From Nymphaea colorata (Eukaryota; Streptophyta; Magnoliopsida; Nymphaeales; Nymphaeaceae): 64,000 bases of DNA. Both the position numbers and the translations under genes were made by a program. The DNA lies in NCBI RefSeq assembly GCF_008831285.2, contig NC_045151.1, forward strand, positions 2,537,544 to 2,601,543, given 5' to 3'. The notes beneath the pieces were generated by a model. The model worked only from the letters and a program-made list of their open reading frames with translations, did no database searches and was not told the DNA's origin. This document shows, one piece after another, positions 25,534 to 37,640 of this stretch (the stretch's first letter is position 1; each line of letters begins with the position of its first letter).

Positions 25534-28500
25534 TTAGTTGGTCTCAATCTTAGGCTTCTTTCCCACTGGGGAATCACCTTTTGATGAACTATAAAAAGGA
25601 TAGCTGTTAGGGAAATGTTACAACGGTTGGTAGACTCATGCCTACCTTTGCCATAAAAGGTGAAATGGACTCGATCGAGGACTCTTAGGGGTCATTTGGC
25701 AAATAGAACACTTTATGATTATTCCATGAATCTACCCCAAATTTTGAGGTAGATTCATGGAACACCCACAGAGTGCTCCAACTGCCAAGCGAACCTTTAG
25801 GAATTGGGACTAAAATTGGAACTGGAAAAGAACCTAAAGTGAACCAGCACAAACTATTGCACTCCCAACCCCACCATGATCAGCCTTAAATGATAATAAG
25901 AGCCAAGAGCCACCCTTGGTTCGATGGAAGCATTCATAAGCTGCCAGTTAGCAATTGAGCATTTGAACCATGCGAAGCATTAACTTCTTCCAAAGTTAGA
26001 AAGTTACCAGTTAAACGACAACCAGCAAATCATCATTCACAACGCACAGCTATGGCTTTTTTTTATTAAAATATAACTGAACTTTTTGAGAGGTAAATGT
26101 CAGACCAACCTTTCTAGATTTCATTGTTATAAATTTTGTTTTTCTTGGGTAATTTTCAGCAAAAATTTTTCCTCAAGAAAACCTTGGGAGAATCTCCGCA
26201 ATCTTTTCAGAAAAGAAAGAATCCTAAAAATTAGGTAAAAACAAATAAATAAGAAGAATCTCCGCAATCCTTTCAGAAAATAAAGAATCCTAAAAATTAG
26301 GTAAAAACAAATAAATAAGAAACCTAGTTCAATGTGAACATCATCATGCAGCGGCTAATTCCCGCATTGGTTATATCTTATGTGAGGATTAAGAGAACAT
26401 AAAAAAAAAAAAGGTCACATGGTAACTGATAAGAGTGATGTTTTAGTAATGATAGAAATGAAGCCAAATAATTTAACTTAAATAAAACAACAAATAATGC
26501 AATAGAAACACAAAAAATGCATTTAATTCTTTTTTGGCCTTTTTTTAGAAAAGCGGGTCCTTTTTTGTGTTTTTTATTTTAATCTTTTTTAATGATGGAA
26601 TTCTTTTCAAAAAGACACAAAATTATTTGCCGTGTTTCATTCCCACTAAGTAGGGTGCCTAGGCCAAATGATAGCCATCCATTTCAACCCTGAAAGGAGA
26701 AGAGAAAACATGAGCAAGTTAATCATTGTACCTGTTGAGTTTTTTGTCCTGTCGTAGAGAAGAGTATTCCCAGTCCTTGACCTCCTTCTCAACAAGTGAG
26801 TTGACATCCTCATGACATTCTGCTCCAGATACATCCAACTCATCTGGACGGATTGCACTTGCTGTTGATTTTGATATAGCAGGTACATTTCTCAAGCACT
26901 CTTTGAAGCATTCCCGCATCACCAGATCTAAGAAACGAGAGGATCAGTGATTCAATGATGTCTAAGCACAATCAACATAATCATGTTAAAAAATTTATGA
27001 CATGAGAAAGAGGTTCCTTAAAGCAGTAACCATAACTATGGATATGTTGATTATTGAAATCCTACTACCAAGACAGCAGTGCATTAAGTTTATTTTCCCT
27101 ATACACATGTTAGAATAAGAGAAAAGGAGATGAAGTTTAATTTTGATTATAAGGTTTTTTCCCTTTGGATTTGCCATGAACCCTCTCTACAGCAAGGAAC
27201 AGAATTCAAATGTCAAATATGATGCCAAACACTAACAACAATAACTTAGTGAATGAACTTCATACCAGCCAAATGAAAACTTTAGTAAACAAGGATCTTC
27301 AATTGCAAAAATGGATTCTACATGGCAAGTGGAAAAGCAGAGAACTACAAAGACAAAAATTCTCATGTTTTTCATTTTCTGATAGAAAATTGAAGAAGCC
27401 TTATCAAAAACATTGGAAATTAATGGAGAAAATGAATTTTTACCCTTTGTTAATCTGAAATCTAAGAAGGCCCGCTATGTATCCTGGCATTAGAGCTGAA
27501 ATGGCAAAATGCTTTTTTTGAAGTATGGGAAAAGGGCATGTCAATGGTATGAGAACTGCCAAGTTTCACTCATTTAGTTACCACAGTGGAGAGGTAGTTT
27601 CTGGAAAACATGATTGATCTCTTGCCCAACATCTGCAGGTGATGAGGACTGAAGGGTAAAACTTGAAGTAACAGTTGCATACTGGCTGGATCTAACTGGT
27701 TAGAACTGGTGTAAGCAAGTTTTCAAATAGGAGACTTTGCATTCAGCCGTCTCCATGTGCAGATGAGATATGGACATGAAATTTGAGATTCATGTGAGAT
27801 TAATGGAAGAAGGGAAGATCACAGGTAAAAGTGGAAACGGTCACAGGTAAAAGTGGAACAGAGATCATTTATAATTGCTGACCAAATTGAAACCAGATTT
27901 GAGAGGTCGAAGCTTGAAAGAGGTAAAAAAAATGAACACAGCCTTAGCATTTGCAGTCTTATTCCTTAAACTATTTCTACAGTTATTGCATGTTCATGGA
28001 TGAAATTTTTCTTTCCTTTCATGCTCTGTGCAGTTTGATAGTTAACTCATATGTCATTTACCCAATAACATGCCATGGTGAACACCTGGCTGACCTTTTC
28101 TTACATAGGTCGAACATGTTGCAGGAGAAAAAAATTTGCCTCCTGAAGTTGCTGCCATTGTATTTGCAAAGATACATTCTGTTTATTTCAAGATGCTGAA
28201 AATCATTGTGCAGTATCATAACACCCTTACATTTTCTGAAAACCTGGCTAGGTTCTAGGCTTCTAGCTTAATTAAAGTAGTCTGGTTATTGAACCCATCC
28301 ATAAACACAATTATATTCACAGGTTTGAAGTCCAACCTGGATGTTCTCTAAGAAACTTGTATAAAAATGCCTTAAATATAATAAAAAAAGGAAAATAAAT
28401 TCTCATTATTTATAGGAAAACCCAAAAGTTTTAGACATCATACTCTTTTTCAGGAGATTTGACACTATCCAGACACTATTTTTCTTCAAGACATTTTTTG

Positions 28501-29293
28501 AGAAAGATATGTGACAACGATTCCTAATCAAAATCTAGGAGTGAATTCCCTTTCTTGAATCCAAATTGTAATATATGTGCACATTCTCTATGTCTCTTGA
28601 TGACCAAAATTAGTGTGACCAAAGACCAGAAATGTTAAAACAGGTTTGTAATTAGATTAAAATTAGGACAGTATCATACTTTCTCACATCATGTGAACAA
28701 TAACTAAAGAGAAGCACCTATGGCACGTAGCATCTTCAGATCAGACTTGATGCCCGATTCCTCACAACCAACAGCCTTTGCACGGTGAATAACTGTCGCT
28801 TTTATGCTAATCAACACATCCTGCAATCAAGTCCACATCATTCTCACGAACTCTTAAAATTTGGCATTTAGGTTTACCATTATGCTGCTACTGCTGTGAA
28901 ACTATTAAAACAGCAAAAAAAAAACCAACCAAAGGAAAAGAATCCTTTTAAAGTTCTTGAGTTCTTGGCTTTCAGATGCAGACAGTTATCCAGGAACCTG
29001 GAATAAGCTAGCATCTTGAGGCAAATAGTATGTCATTTTGGCTATGTGGCTGGATCCCATTCTCCAAAACAGAGACAGAGAAAAGAGAAACACAAAAAAA
29101 AAAAAAAAATCAAATGCTCATGTTTCCTGTTTTCTTTCTTGCTCAAGCAATTTTAATGATACAGGAAGACAAATTATGAAGAAATTTAGGAAAGTTACAA
29201 GATTACCAGTTCTAAATCAGAGCGTGAAGATAGCCAAGCTACATCTTCAGGTCGGCAATGGCCTAAAGCAGACGCCTCCTTTAGCCACTTCAT
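25534..29293 (-). CDS. Unrecognised 146-residue protein (four exons)
   Basis: Exons on the minus strand are 29293-29207, 28820-28718, 26927-26732 and 25588-25534. Introns are GT-AG and the phases 0, 1 and 2 all agree. A stop lies 6 nt above the ATG in frame, which supports this start. The N-terminal part (residues 1-63) looks helical and well coded: MKWLKEASALGH, then RPEDVAWLSS, then DVLISIKATVIHRAKAVG and SDLKMLRAI. The middle is acidic and ends EKEVKDWEYSSLRQDKKLN. The C-terminus SPVGKKPKIETN is basic and could serve in nuclear targeting. I see no transmembrane segment, zinc motif or enzyme signature and do not recognise the family. Intron 3 contains a MITE and a tandem duplication. An alternative last exon is possible at about 26686. 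Coding status is inferred from splice-phase agreement only. Confidence 0.62.
25686..25800. mobile_element. Palindromic MITE (copy A)
   Basis: The ends TAGGGGTCATTTGGCAAAT and TGCCAAGCGAACCTTTA are inverse-complement related. The centre has a perfect inverted repeat, TTCCATGAATCTACC and GGTAGATTCATGGAA (about 25720-25763). It lies in intron 3 of the unrecognised gene. Confidence 0.7.
26190..26321. repeat. Tandem duplication, 66 bp period
   Basis: Units 26190-26255 and 26256-26321 both carry GAATCTCCGCAATC and AATCCTAAAAATTAGGTAAA and differ at very few bases, so the duplication is recent. It is intronic. Confidence 0.9.
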
Positions 29294-30049
29294 TGAGAAT
29301 CAAAGTAAGTGAATGTGCAGCTGTTCACTCAGTTCGTGCCCTCTCTGAAACCATTTAACCAGCTAAGTAATTGAGAAAAATCAAATTGCGCTGTTTTATT
29401 GACATAAAGAATTGTCACTCAGAAACTTGTTTTTCCAATAACTTAGTTTTACATTTGGGCTTTGGGACACTGAAACCAGGGTTTTTGCTGCTTTCGTGAC
29501 AAGAATTAACTGTAATCACTGATATTGTTCTTCAGAATACCTAGGCCAGGCTCTTCATGGAAGGCAATAAAAAAAAAAAATCTCATCTTGAGCAAACCTG
29601 AGGAAGATCTCATAATTTCTATAAATTAAGAAGATATAGAAAAAGATAGAGGGTAAGTGAATCAATGGTCTTTGCAGCATTTTTCCCAAAAAATACAAAA
29701 AAGAAATTTATCAAAACATTTCAAAAATGCAAGAGAAACGAAAAACAGAAAAAACACTAACAGTAAAAAGCTGTTTTTTTGCTCAAAAACTTGCAAAATA
29801 ATGTGATGTTTAACATGATAATATTAAAATATTTACCAATACACACACACACACACAGATTTCATGGTTATCCATTGAATAAAAGGAATTACAATCATAC
29901 ATGTAACATCCAGCTTCTTGGCATCAGAAACGGTTTATTAGTTACAGTTTTAGCCCTTAAAGTTCCTGAACCCTACTGTGTTTCTGAGTGAGTATTGCTA
30001 AGACGTTACACAAGAAACTAATAATACATATAAAATAGCCCAAGAACCA

Positions 30050-32900
30050 GTGAGACCAGGGTATTATGGTCATCGGTCAATGGTAAACTTGTAATTTCCA
30101 GCCATGACTAGGGGTAGCTTAGAAATTGACGGTAGCTTAGAAATTGACTAATTGAGATTAAATTATGTTAATTGTGATTAAGTGTAGCTAATGACAGTTT
30201 AAAAACTTAAACATCCAATGTGGATTAGAGCTCATAAGCTAAGATTAGATACTAAGCTAAACCGAAACCGAAACTAATCATTTAAATCCAATTAATTGAA
30301 CAAACCTCCACAAAATATATTATCATTTTTCTAAACCCCCTCAAGATAAAATAAGATATAATATAGTATACTAAGTGATAAAAAAAATGATAAGTTTTGG
30401 CTATAAATAGGGGTTGCCACCCCTTTTAGGATCCAACGTGAGGGAGAAGAGGAAGAGAGAGAAAAAAAAGAGAGGAGAGGAGAGGCGGAAGAGAGAAAAG
30501 AAGAGAAAGAGGGAGAAGAGGAGAAAAAGAGAAGAGGAAAAAGAGAGAGAAGAGGGAGAAGAGGAAAAAGAGGGAGAAAGAAGAGAGAGAGAGAGAGAGA
30601 GGAGAGAGAAAGAAAGGGTAGAGAGAGAAAATAGAGGAGAAAAAAAGTGTCTTTCAGTGACAAAACTTTGTTGAATCCTTCCTCTTGCGTGTTGTAATCA
30701 CCTGGAGCAAAGACTTTGCTAAAATATCAGGTAAAATGAAAGTTATTACAATTTTTTCGATTACATGTAAAATTTTAGATTGATTACCGTAGAAATTTTA
30801 ATTGCTTCTCTTAGGCTAAACTTGGCAGCTATGCTCTACGATTCCGATGGATTGGGAATTTGGGATCTAAAAAAAATCGGACTGGTAGACGAGATGCAAT
30901 GGAATTTTTGTTAGAAACCTTGAACCCCTCCGTTTTGCATGTAGTGCATACGAGAAAAAACCAACTGTGCTACAAGCAAATAGGGGGTACAGGTTTTGCG
31001 TGTGGCACATACGTCGAAATCTGTGTCAAACTGTGCACCAGTTTGTTGGGTCGTGAAACTTGACAGCGGGCTAGGCTAGGCCGTGGAATCCAACTAGCCT
31101 TAATCGGCCATGATTACTAGTAGATCTTGGTCTACTATGAGCCAATTTTGGTTAGATAACCTTGGCTGTACCCAGAGTCGAGATAAAGTCGGGCAAACAA
31201 TTGATTACACAGAGTTTTAATTAAGATTTAATATTAATAATACATAATTAGATTAATCATGTAGTTTATAGAGTGCTTAAGCTAGCAAAGTTGAAATTTA
31301 GCAGGCTTGAACTAAGTTGCAAGTTTAAGCAAATGACTTAAGTTAATTAAGTTTAGTTTGATTCTTTGAATACATCTTCATGCATACATGCATGTTATTT
31401 AGTTGTATCTGTTTTTGAAAGTACGTGCCACACTCAAATAGGGAACTCGAGCTGTGTTGGTGATACAAGCTCGATATTGAGTTCCAAGAGTGAGTTGTTT
31501 AATGATAAACTTTGTGCTTTAGCTCTAAGATGAGCACATTTGATAATGCAAGCAGGGTAATGATGATAGATGTGGAAGTATGCTCATGCATTGAATTGAT
31601 TGAACATGATGACTGTTTATTTACTTTATGCAAATGTTTGCCCATGACTTGAGTTATCATTATGATGTGGGCAACAACTTGAGGCCAATTTTATATTTCT
31701 GGGTTGATGGTATAAGGGGAAAGTCCAAGAGCGGCACAGTATACCGGAAATGAAAAGTCCGAGATCAGCACATCTTGTGACTATAAAAATCGAACCCAGC
31801 TATAAAACATAAAAGAGGCCAGGTTGGGTGGCGCAGGAGTCTGGGTACCCGTGAGTGGAACTTTCCCTGAATGCAGGGATTGATAAAATGCTCCTTCATC
31901 TGAAGCAGCAAGAGTGGGATGCAGGTACTACATTAATGCAGCTGAGCTCAACGAATGTGGAGTCATGGAAGTGGTTACCCCAAATTATGCCAAAATTCCC
32001 GGTGACTTAGTGTTTGGAACCGTAATTTGCACAACAGTCCGCCCTAAATATGCTGACAAAATGAGTGGCATCATATGATCTCACTCAGGGAGGTGCATGT
32101 GTATGCATCATTGAAAATCATGCTATTGTAAATTGTTTGTCTATCTATTTATTTATTTGTTTAATTCCTTTTACTACCCTTACTGATGTGATCAATTAAC
32201 TGTGTGACTCAGATTGAGTCTGCTTCACTGAAATGCTGAAGAAATCGGCAAACCAAACTTAGAGACCCCTTGGAACTCCGATTTGGGTATTATCACTAGT
32301 GCTGTAGTGAGCTTGCTTCCAGCAATGATACCCACTCATTATTATTTTAACAATTGATTCAATACATAAACTCTACAGTCTACACTCAAATTATATATCA
32401 GAGATTTTGTTATGATTTTCATTGTACTCAGTGGCTGTGCTGACGTTATGACTATCTGACATCTGCCTTCATTAGGTTCTCACTATGTAATGGATGATGC
32501 TTGTTGATCGGGTGGCTGAAAGGATGGGAGATTGCTAGGAAGTAATGCGACAATGTCATATACATTTCCCTTACGAACTTTTGTTTATACATACTTGTAT
32601 AGCTTTATGGTGTTTGAGACTAAGACTTGAGAGTCGTGGCTCTCCAACATATATATAAAATAATGTTTTTATTAATAGGTGTTTTTTATTAGCAACATTA
32701 GTTGCTAGGACACATCGTGTCATGCGCTAATCATGCATGCAAGTTATCTATATGCAATAGACAAATCGGGCCTACGCCAACTACGTAGGTGTGTAATTAT
32801 TCTGCTTCCGCTACACAAACAAAACAAAAATACTTTGTATCTATTTCCCTTTCATGTTTAGTTGTGTATGACATTGGAGCGTTATAATACATCATGGTGC
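30050..32900 (+). other. Possible retrotransposon-derived non-coding sequence (LTR-like)
   Basis: A TATAAATA box (30401-30408) stands just before a long purine tract, followed by about 2.3 kb without coding sequence. A GTACTCAGTGGCTGTGCTGACG stretch near 32426 and a CTGCTTCCGCT stretch near 32803 resemble blocks I associate with long plant LTRs. I found no second copy, no clear TG/CA ends and no target duplication, so a solo LTR is only a guess. Confidence 0.3.
30431..30645 (+). repeat. Polypurine (GA/GGA) tract of about 215 bp
   Basis: Almost pure A/G on the plus strand, with irregular AGAGAGG, AAGAGG and GAGAAG units. It lies about 25 bases after a TATAAATA box, so it could be a transcribed leader. 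The charged peptides it encodes are not accepted as genes. Confidence 0.9.
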
Positions 32901-33291
32901 CAAAATAAAATAGCAATGGCTGTTCACTGACTAATAAACGTTAATAGGATTAATCTAAAATAAAATATTAAAGAACATTGATTTTATAGTCAAATGAAAA
33001 CTAAATGACTAATAAATGTGAAACTCAATTAATTAAAAAAGGTAAGCAAGAAAAAACTATGTTACTGATTTTCTTTTTTGTTAAACATAAAAGACAAAAG
33101 AGAAAAATGATACATAGAGAAAACATAATATTTAAACTATTTATGAGAATGACTAATGGAACACATGAGTTTATGACTCATCTGGAAACAGCTGACTCGA
33201 GTCCAATCCAATGTGCAACCGCATGTGGATGGATTGGGGAATGTGTGGTTGAATGCTATGTCACATACGTGCGGGGTGCGGGTGCCGAGGA

Positions 33292-33345
33292 TATTTATTA
33301 TTATTTATTTATTTATTTATTATTATAATATATATAATATATATG
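33292..33345. repeat. ATTT/AT-rich simple repeat
   Basis: Runs of TTAT and TA with no other content. Confidence 0.85.
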
Positions 33346-34019
33346 ACAACAAATTGTCTATAAAGTTATAAACCATAAAACTATCAAATAACAAAATCAA
33401 AATTGCAATTTGCAAATCATGATATCATTATCAATAATCAATTCAACAAGAAATATACTCTAATTTTGAGTTCATAGTTCATACTGCATCCAAATTTCAC
33501 CGCATGTTAAATTATGTGATACTCTGCTCAATAAATCAAACGGTTTGGTAGAAACTGGACCTGAATAATGAACCATAAGAACGAAACAACTAGAAAAACA
33601 ATATGAAACAAATTCGTAAGATATATGTTAAGGCAACCATCTCAACTCGGAGTCTCGGACCATAACTTTAAGTAGTACATTTATTTATTCCACAGCAGAC
33701 AAGAAGTATACAGACTTCTCGGCACCACATAGGCATACCCTTAACCAAACTAAACACGAGTTCATGAGTCCAGTAAAGAAACATGTAATGAAATGAACAT
33801 GAACAAGACATTGAGACCCACTTGATGATCTCCTTCTTTATTGATTAAGCCATATCAACATCATGATATGGCAATACTTAAGAGGGCGTCTCACCAGTCA
33901 CAGGAAAATCAGAAGAAGATATAGACACTCCTGAATAAGTGAAGATATAGACACTCACGAACGAAGCGAGTGAAAGAGAGGACGGAGATGATACCGTTGG
34001 TGGAGGTAGAAGACTGAGA

Positions 34020-34023
<4 letters not shown>

Positions 34024-34056
<33 letters not shown>
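34024..34056. repeat. (GA)n microsatellite
   Basis: About 16 GA units. A nearby 34180-34260 stretch repeats GGTGGAGGTAGAAGATG twice. Confidence 0.93.
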
Positions 34057-34059
<3 letters not shown>

Positions 34060-35555
34060 ACCTTCCTAAATAAATGCAGTTTCATTCATGAGTGAAGAAG
34101 TGGAAAGATGTGAAAGAAGAATAGAGCAGGCGAGCAGTCCGATCGTTCTTCGGAGGATAACCACCGGAGAGAGAGCAGCGGACCCCGGAGAGAGAGGATG
34201 CTGCCGGTGGAGGTAGAAGATGGAGATATGCCGCCGGGTGGAGGTAGAAGATGTAGAGTAGCGGGAAGGGGAAGGCACGATCGATCCTGCCGTAAATCAA
34301 TTTTTATATAAATAAAAATTTAAAAAAAAAACCCTCAAAAGGACCAAAATGTCCACCGACTCGCGTCGGGTGCGGCTGACCACACACGACTCACTTTGAC
34401 TGTCTATGGGTGCAAATCCTGGTTGCATCCGCACCCGCATCCTTGTTAAAAAAACGATGGGTGACTTTGGTTGAATGCACAGAACAACAACTTGTCAATG
34501 AATTTGGGAAATGGAAGACTGGAACTGTGTTTGGCTGTGGTCCTATTCAGAAGACAAGCCTTGCTCGACAGAGCCAAGCCAGGGAGCCAGCCAACTGATA
34601 TTTTCTTTCCTTCGACGAAGCAATAGTTGATAGTTTAGTCACAGGACATGAAATTCACAATCTGGAGAAAAGATTGCCTTAGAATAACAGTCTGAGTACG
34701 GATGACAGACCAATCCTATTATCAACTTAGTTGTTAAAGGATTAGTTGGCCCAACTAGTTGCTTGGCGGGGTTGGTGCCAGTCAACCAACCGGTCCCTGC
34801 TTCCAAGTCAGCTCGCCTCACTTGAGGGACTATGATCTTTGTTTGCATGTGTATATATATATATATTTCTCTCTAAAACATGGAGATCTAAGTCTGTATA
34901 TATTTTAAGTCTATATGTCTCTTATTAATTCTATTATAGTCATTCAACTTAGACAGGCTCAGACCAACTAGCACCACCTAATCCTTTTAAGGCCTTGACG
35001 GCCTAAGAATCCAAGAATGAACCCCTGATTTTGGCAACTAAGATCATCATCACGAAGTGAGAAAGAGATAACACGAGGATGAAGAGTGAAGACGAACTCT
35101 TTGAATCATCAACGGGTCTTTGCAAAGGTGACTCTCCCAGCATAAGCATCTTTATTGTTAATAGTTGAGGAAGTCCTCAGTGAGGATTAGACAAATTTAT
35201 GCTCAAGGCAGGACAAAGTTCTATAATCTTCTCAGGAGGTGTTTGTCGAACTATCATCATTTACTCACAGAGACAACACCATCATATAATTTACAGATGG
35301 GTTAAAACAATCCTTAAGCCAAACGGAAAGCTTCCTATCATACTATGAATAGCGCTTCAGGAGCAGCAGTCGCACCCAAACAAACATCTGGTGCGAGTGC
35401 AACGACCTCAAAAGTTCTTGCATGCGATTCACAGAAATGACCTTTTCTTTTTCACAAATTATTAACAAAAACACAATCATGTGAGCATTTCAGTATCCTT
35501 CTTCGTCATAACGCGACGCCTCAAGGGCATAAGCTAATTAAGACATGATCACTGA

Positions 35556-36188
35556 TCAGAAAAAAACCTTCTGCAACATAATTTGACGGATGTAAGCGGC
35601 CCATTGGTTTTCCAATTTAACGTAGAAGAGAACCTGAACCATAACTGAAGAGGTATGCATAGATCGTTTTCTAAGGGGTATCAGACGATAGCTTGCAGCG
35701 ATGTCTGAACTTAGATCAATAAGCATAGGCTCAGGAGCAAGGAGCAACAGATGTTTGGGAGAACCTTGCTCTGTGCAAAGAACACTTCAGCGGTGTAAAA
35801 CATTAAGAACGTCTGTGGGAAGCTATGGCGACCCGAATATTTGTACATAGATTCGGTAAAGTAAAATCTAGATAGCTAACCAAGTTTTGATGTGATTGGT
35901 CAAGCAAGAATGTTAAGACAACCCAGTAAAACCTATTCTATGGCCTTCTACAGAACTAGCCAATTCAACAACCACTCAAAGAAAACAGCTGTCTACAAAT
36001 TAGTAAAGGAACTCACACGTACCATGCGATAGTTTATAGCCTATTATTACATGTTCCAATAAATTAAGAGAAAGGATTGGACATACCACCATCGAGAAGC
36101 AACACCCATCAACATTCAGTCGCTCATAAAAAAGATGAGAAAAAAAAAAACTTGCGGCCTATGTAGAGATGGGAACAGGGAACAGCGA

Positions 36189-36226
<38 letters not shown>

Positions 36227-36443
36227 CAGGAGCTGACCTGAATTACCGGAGATTCACCTTGCCGGACAGCGACGCAACAGATTCAGAAACGCGCACGCTG
36301 GAGAAGCCCGTCGTCGCAGCAGCAAATGGCCACCGGAAAAGTAAATGAGCGGAGACGCACCGCGCCGAAGGAGAACCGCAGGCCGGAGAACCCTGTTGGC
36401 GGAGAACCGCACGCCGTGTTCAGCAGGTGCTATCAAAACTCAA
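35556..36443 (-). other. Unresolved minus-strand gene candidate
   Basis: A GC-rich, exon-like stretch at about 36260-36440 ends in a possible donor, CCGGCAAG|GTGAATC, and is followed by a CT-rich tract like a plant first intron. A second stretch (35747-35556) starts after TTTGCACAG and has an open frame containing EPMLIDLSSDIAASYRLIPL. I could not join the two in a single frame from an ATG: the phase-compatible joins hit stops. It may be a 5' UTR exon plus a coding exon, a pseudogene, or chance. Confidence 0.25.
36191..36221. repeat. (AG)n microsatellite
   Basis: About 15 AG units. Confidence 0.93.
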
Positions 36444-36791
36444 AACTCAAAAGACAGCCGCGTCGGGCAAGCGGCAGCTGCATGCATCGAGGGAACCGGT
36501 TTCGCGGTAGGGTAAAATTGTCGGGCCTTCCCCTGCTCTGTGACAATCTTTCCCCGAGATAGGGTGAACTCCTTCAATGCTCACTCCTTTCAGGGGTCGT
36601 TACAATTAAAGAAAAAAAAAAAGGAAATTGATAGCTAAACAAGGAAACGTGAAAAAAACAATTAAAACAACCAATTATTACAAATGTTATCAATTTGATC
36701 TGAATTTCAATAATCACACGAAATTTTTTTGGATGTTAAGAAAGAAGACCTGTTCAAAATTGGCAACACGTATGAAGCGGTGGCAACTGGC

Positions 36792-36968
36792 AGCCGATGA
36801 ACCTTCTCATTCGTTAGAACTGAAGTGTTTCATGTCGAACCCCTCATAAGCATTTTAACAAACACTTAATCCACAACAACAGGAGCCGATGAACCTTCTC
36901 ATTCGTTAGAACTGAAGTGTTTCATGTCGAACCCCTCATAAGCATTTTAACAAACACTTAATCCACAA
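36792..36968. repeat. Exact 85 bp tandem duplication (92 bp period)
   Basis: 36792-36876 and 36884-36968 are identical over 85 bases (beginning AGCCGATGAACC, ending AATCCACAA). The lack of any difference marks a recent event or an assembly duplication. Confidence 0.95.
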
Positions 36969-37194
36969 GTTGTACATGGATCTATAACATGGAAAACTTA
37001 ACAAAATGTAAGCAGGAAAAGCAGGTACAGAGACAACCGAAAGTCGTTTCTCTTACAAGCCATTAGGAACACCAATACCAGCAAAACATTATGACAAGAA
37101 GGAGCAAATAGGGGCAAACAACCTTAGAGAATGGGGAACGAGAGAGGGAGGGGAATTACTTCAGGCCCTACAATGTCGTAGGCAGGGATGCACA

Positions 37195-37640
37195 ATAAGT
37201 CGAGCCAAGTCTGGCTCTAATCGAACTTGCTCGTAAATACTTAACTTGAGTTCAACTCGTTTATACTTAGCTCGGCTCGACTTGACTATATAAATGTGTT
37301 ATGAATGAGGAATTTTTTGTTGCTAAGTTCTTTTTTAGGAAATATTTGGATGCAGATTTTTTCATTGGATTTTATATTAAATGGTCACTCATACTTGAAT
37401 TAATTAAAAGAAACCGGTTAAACATGCTAAAAGAAATGAGATAGATGAAGTTACCAATCGATTTAAATGAGCTAAGCGAGTCGAGCCCTAGTTGGATGTT
37501 GTATAGTCTAGTCAAGCTCGAGCCTCTTCAATGCGGCTCGAACGAGCTTGAGCTTGTTCTATGGGGCTCGAACGAGGTTGAGTTCCGTGGGGCTCGATCG
37601 AGTTTGAGTTTGAGTTCGAGCCAAGTTTGAGCTCAAGCTT
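37195..37640. mobile_element. TCGAGC-rich dispersed repeat element
   Basis: The ends are rich in GAGCCAAGTYTGGCTC and GCTCGAACGAG, with an AT-rich centre. It resembles the common plant MITE-like repeats built of GAGCTCGA-type words. A similar piece lies at about 61690-61930. No target duplication was identified. Confidence 0.45.

Noticed and set aside
25329-25553. 74-residue plus-strand frame
   Set aside because: It is opposite the last exon and 3' flank of the minus-strand gene, whose splice-phase agreement is stronger.
30331-30674. Highly charged Arg/Glu/Lys frame and its Ser/Leu/Phe mirror
   Set aside because: Both come from the polypurine tract and have no other sequence features.
34066-34300. 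Two overlapping minus-strand frames rich in Ser, Pro and Leu
   Set aside because: The region consists of short GGTGGAGGTAGAAGATG repeats next to a GA microsatellite; no protein family is recognisable.
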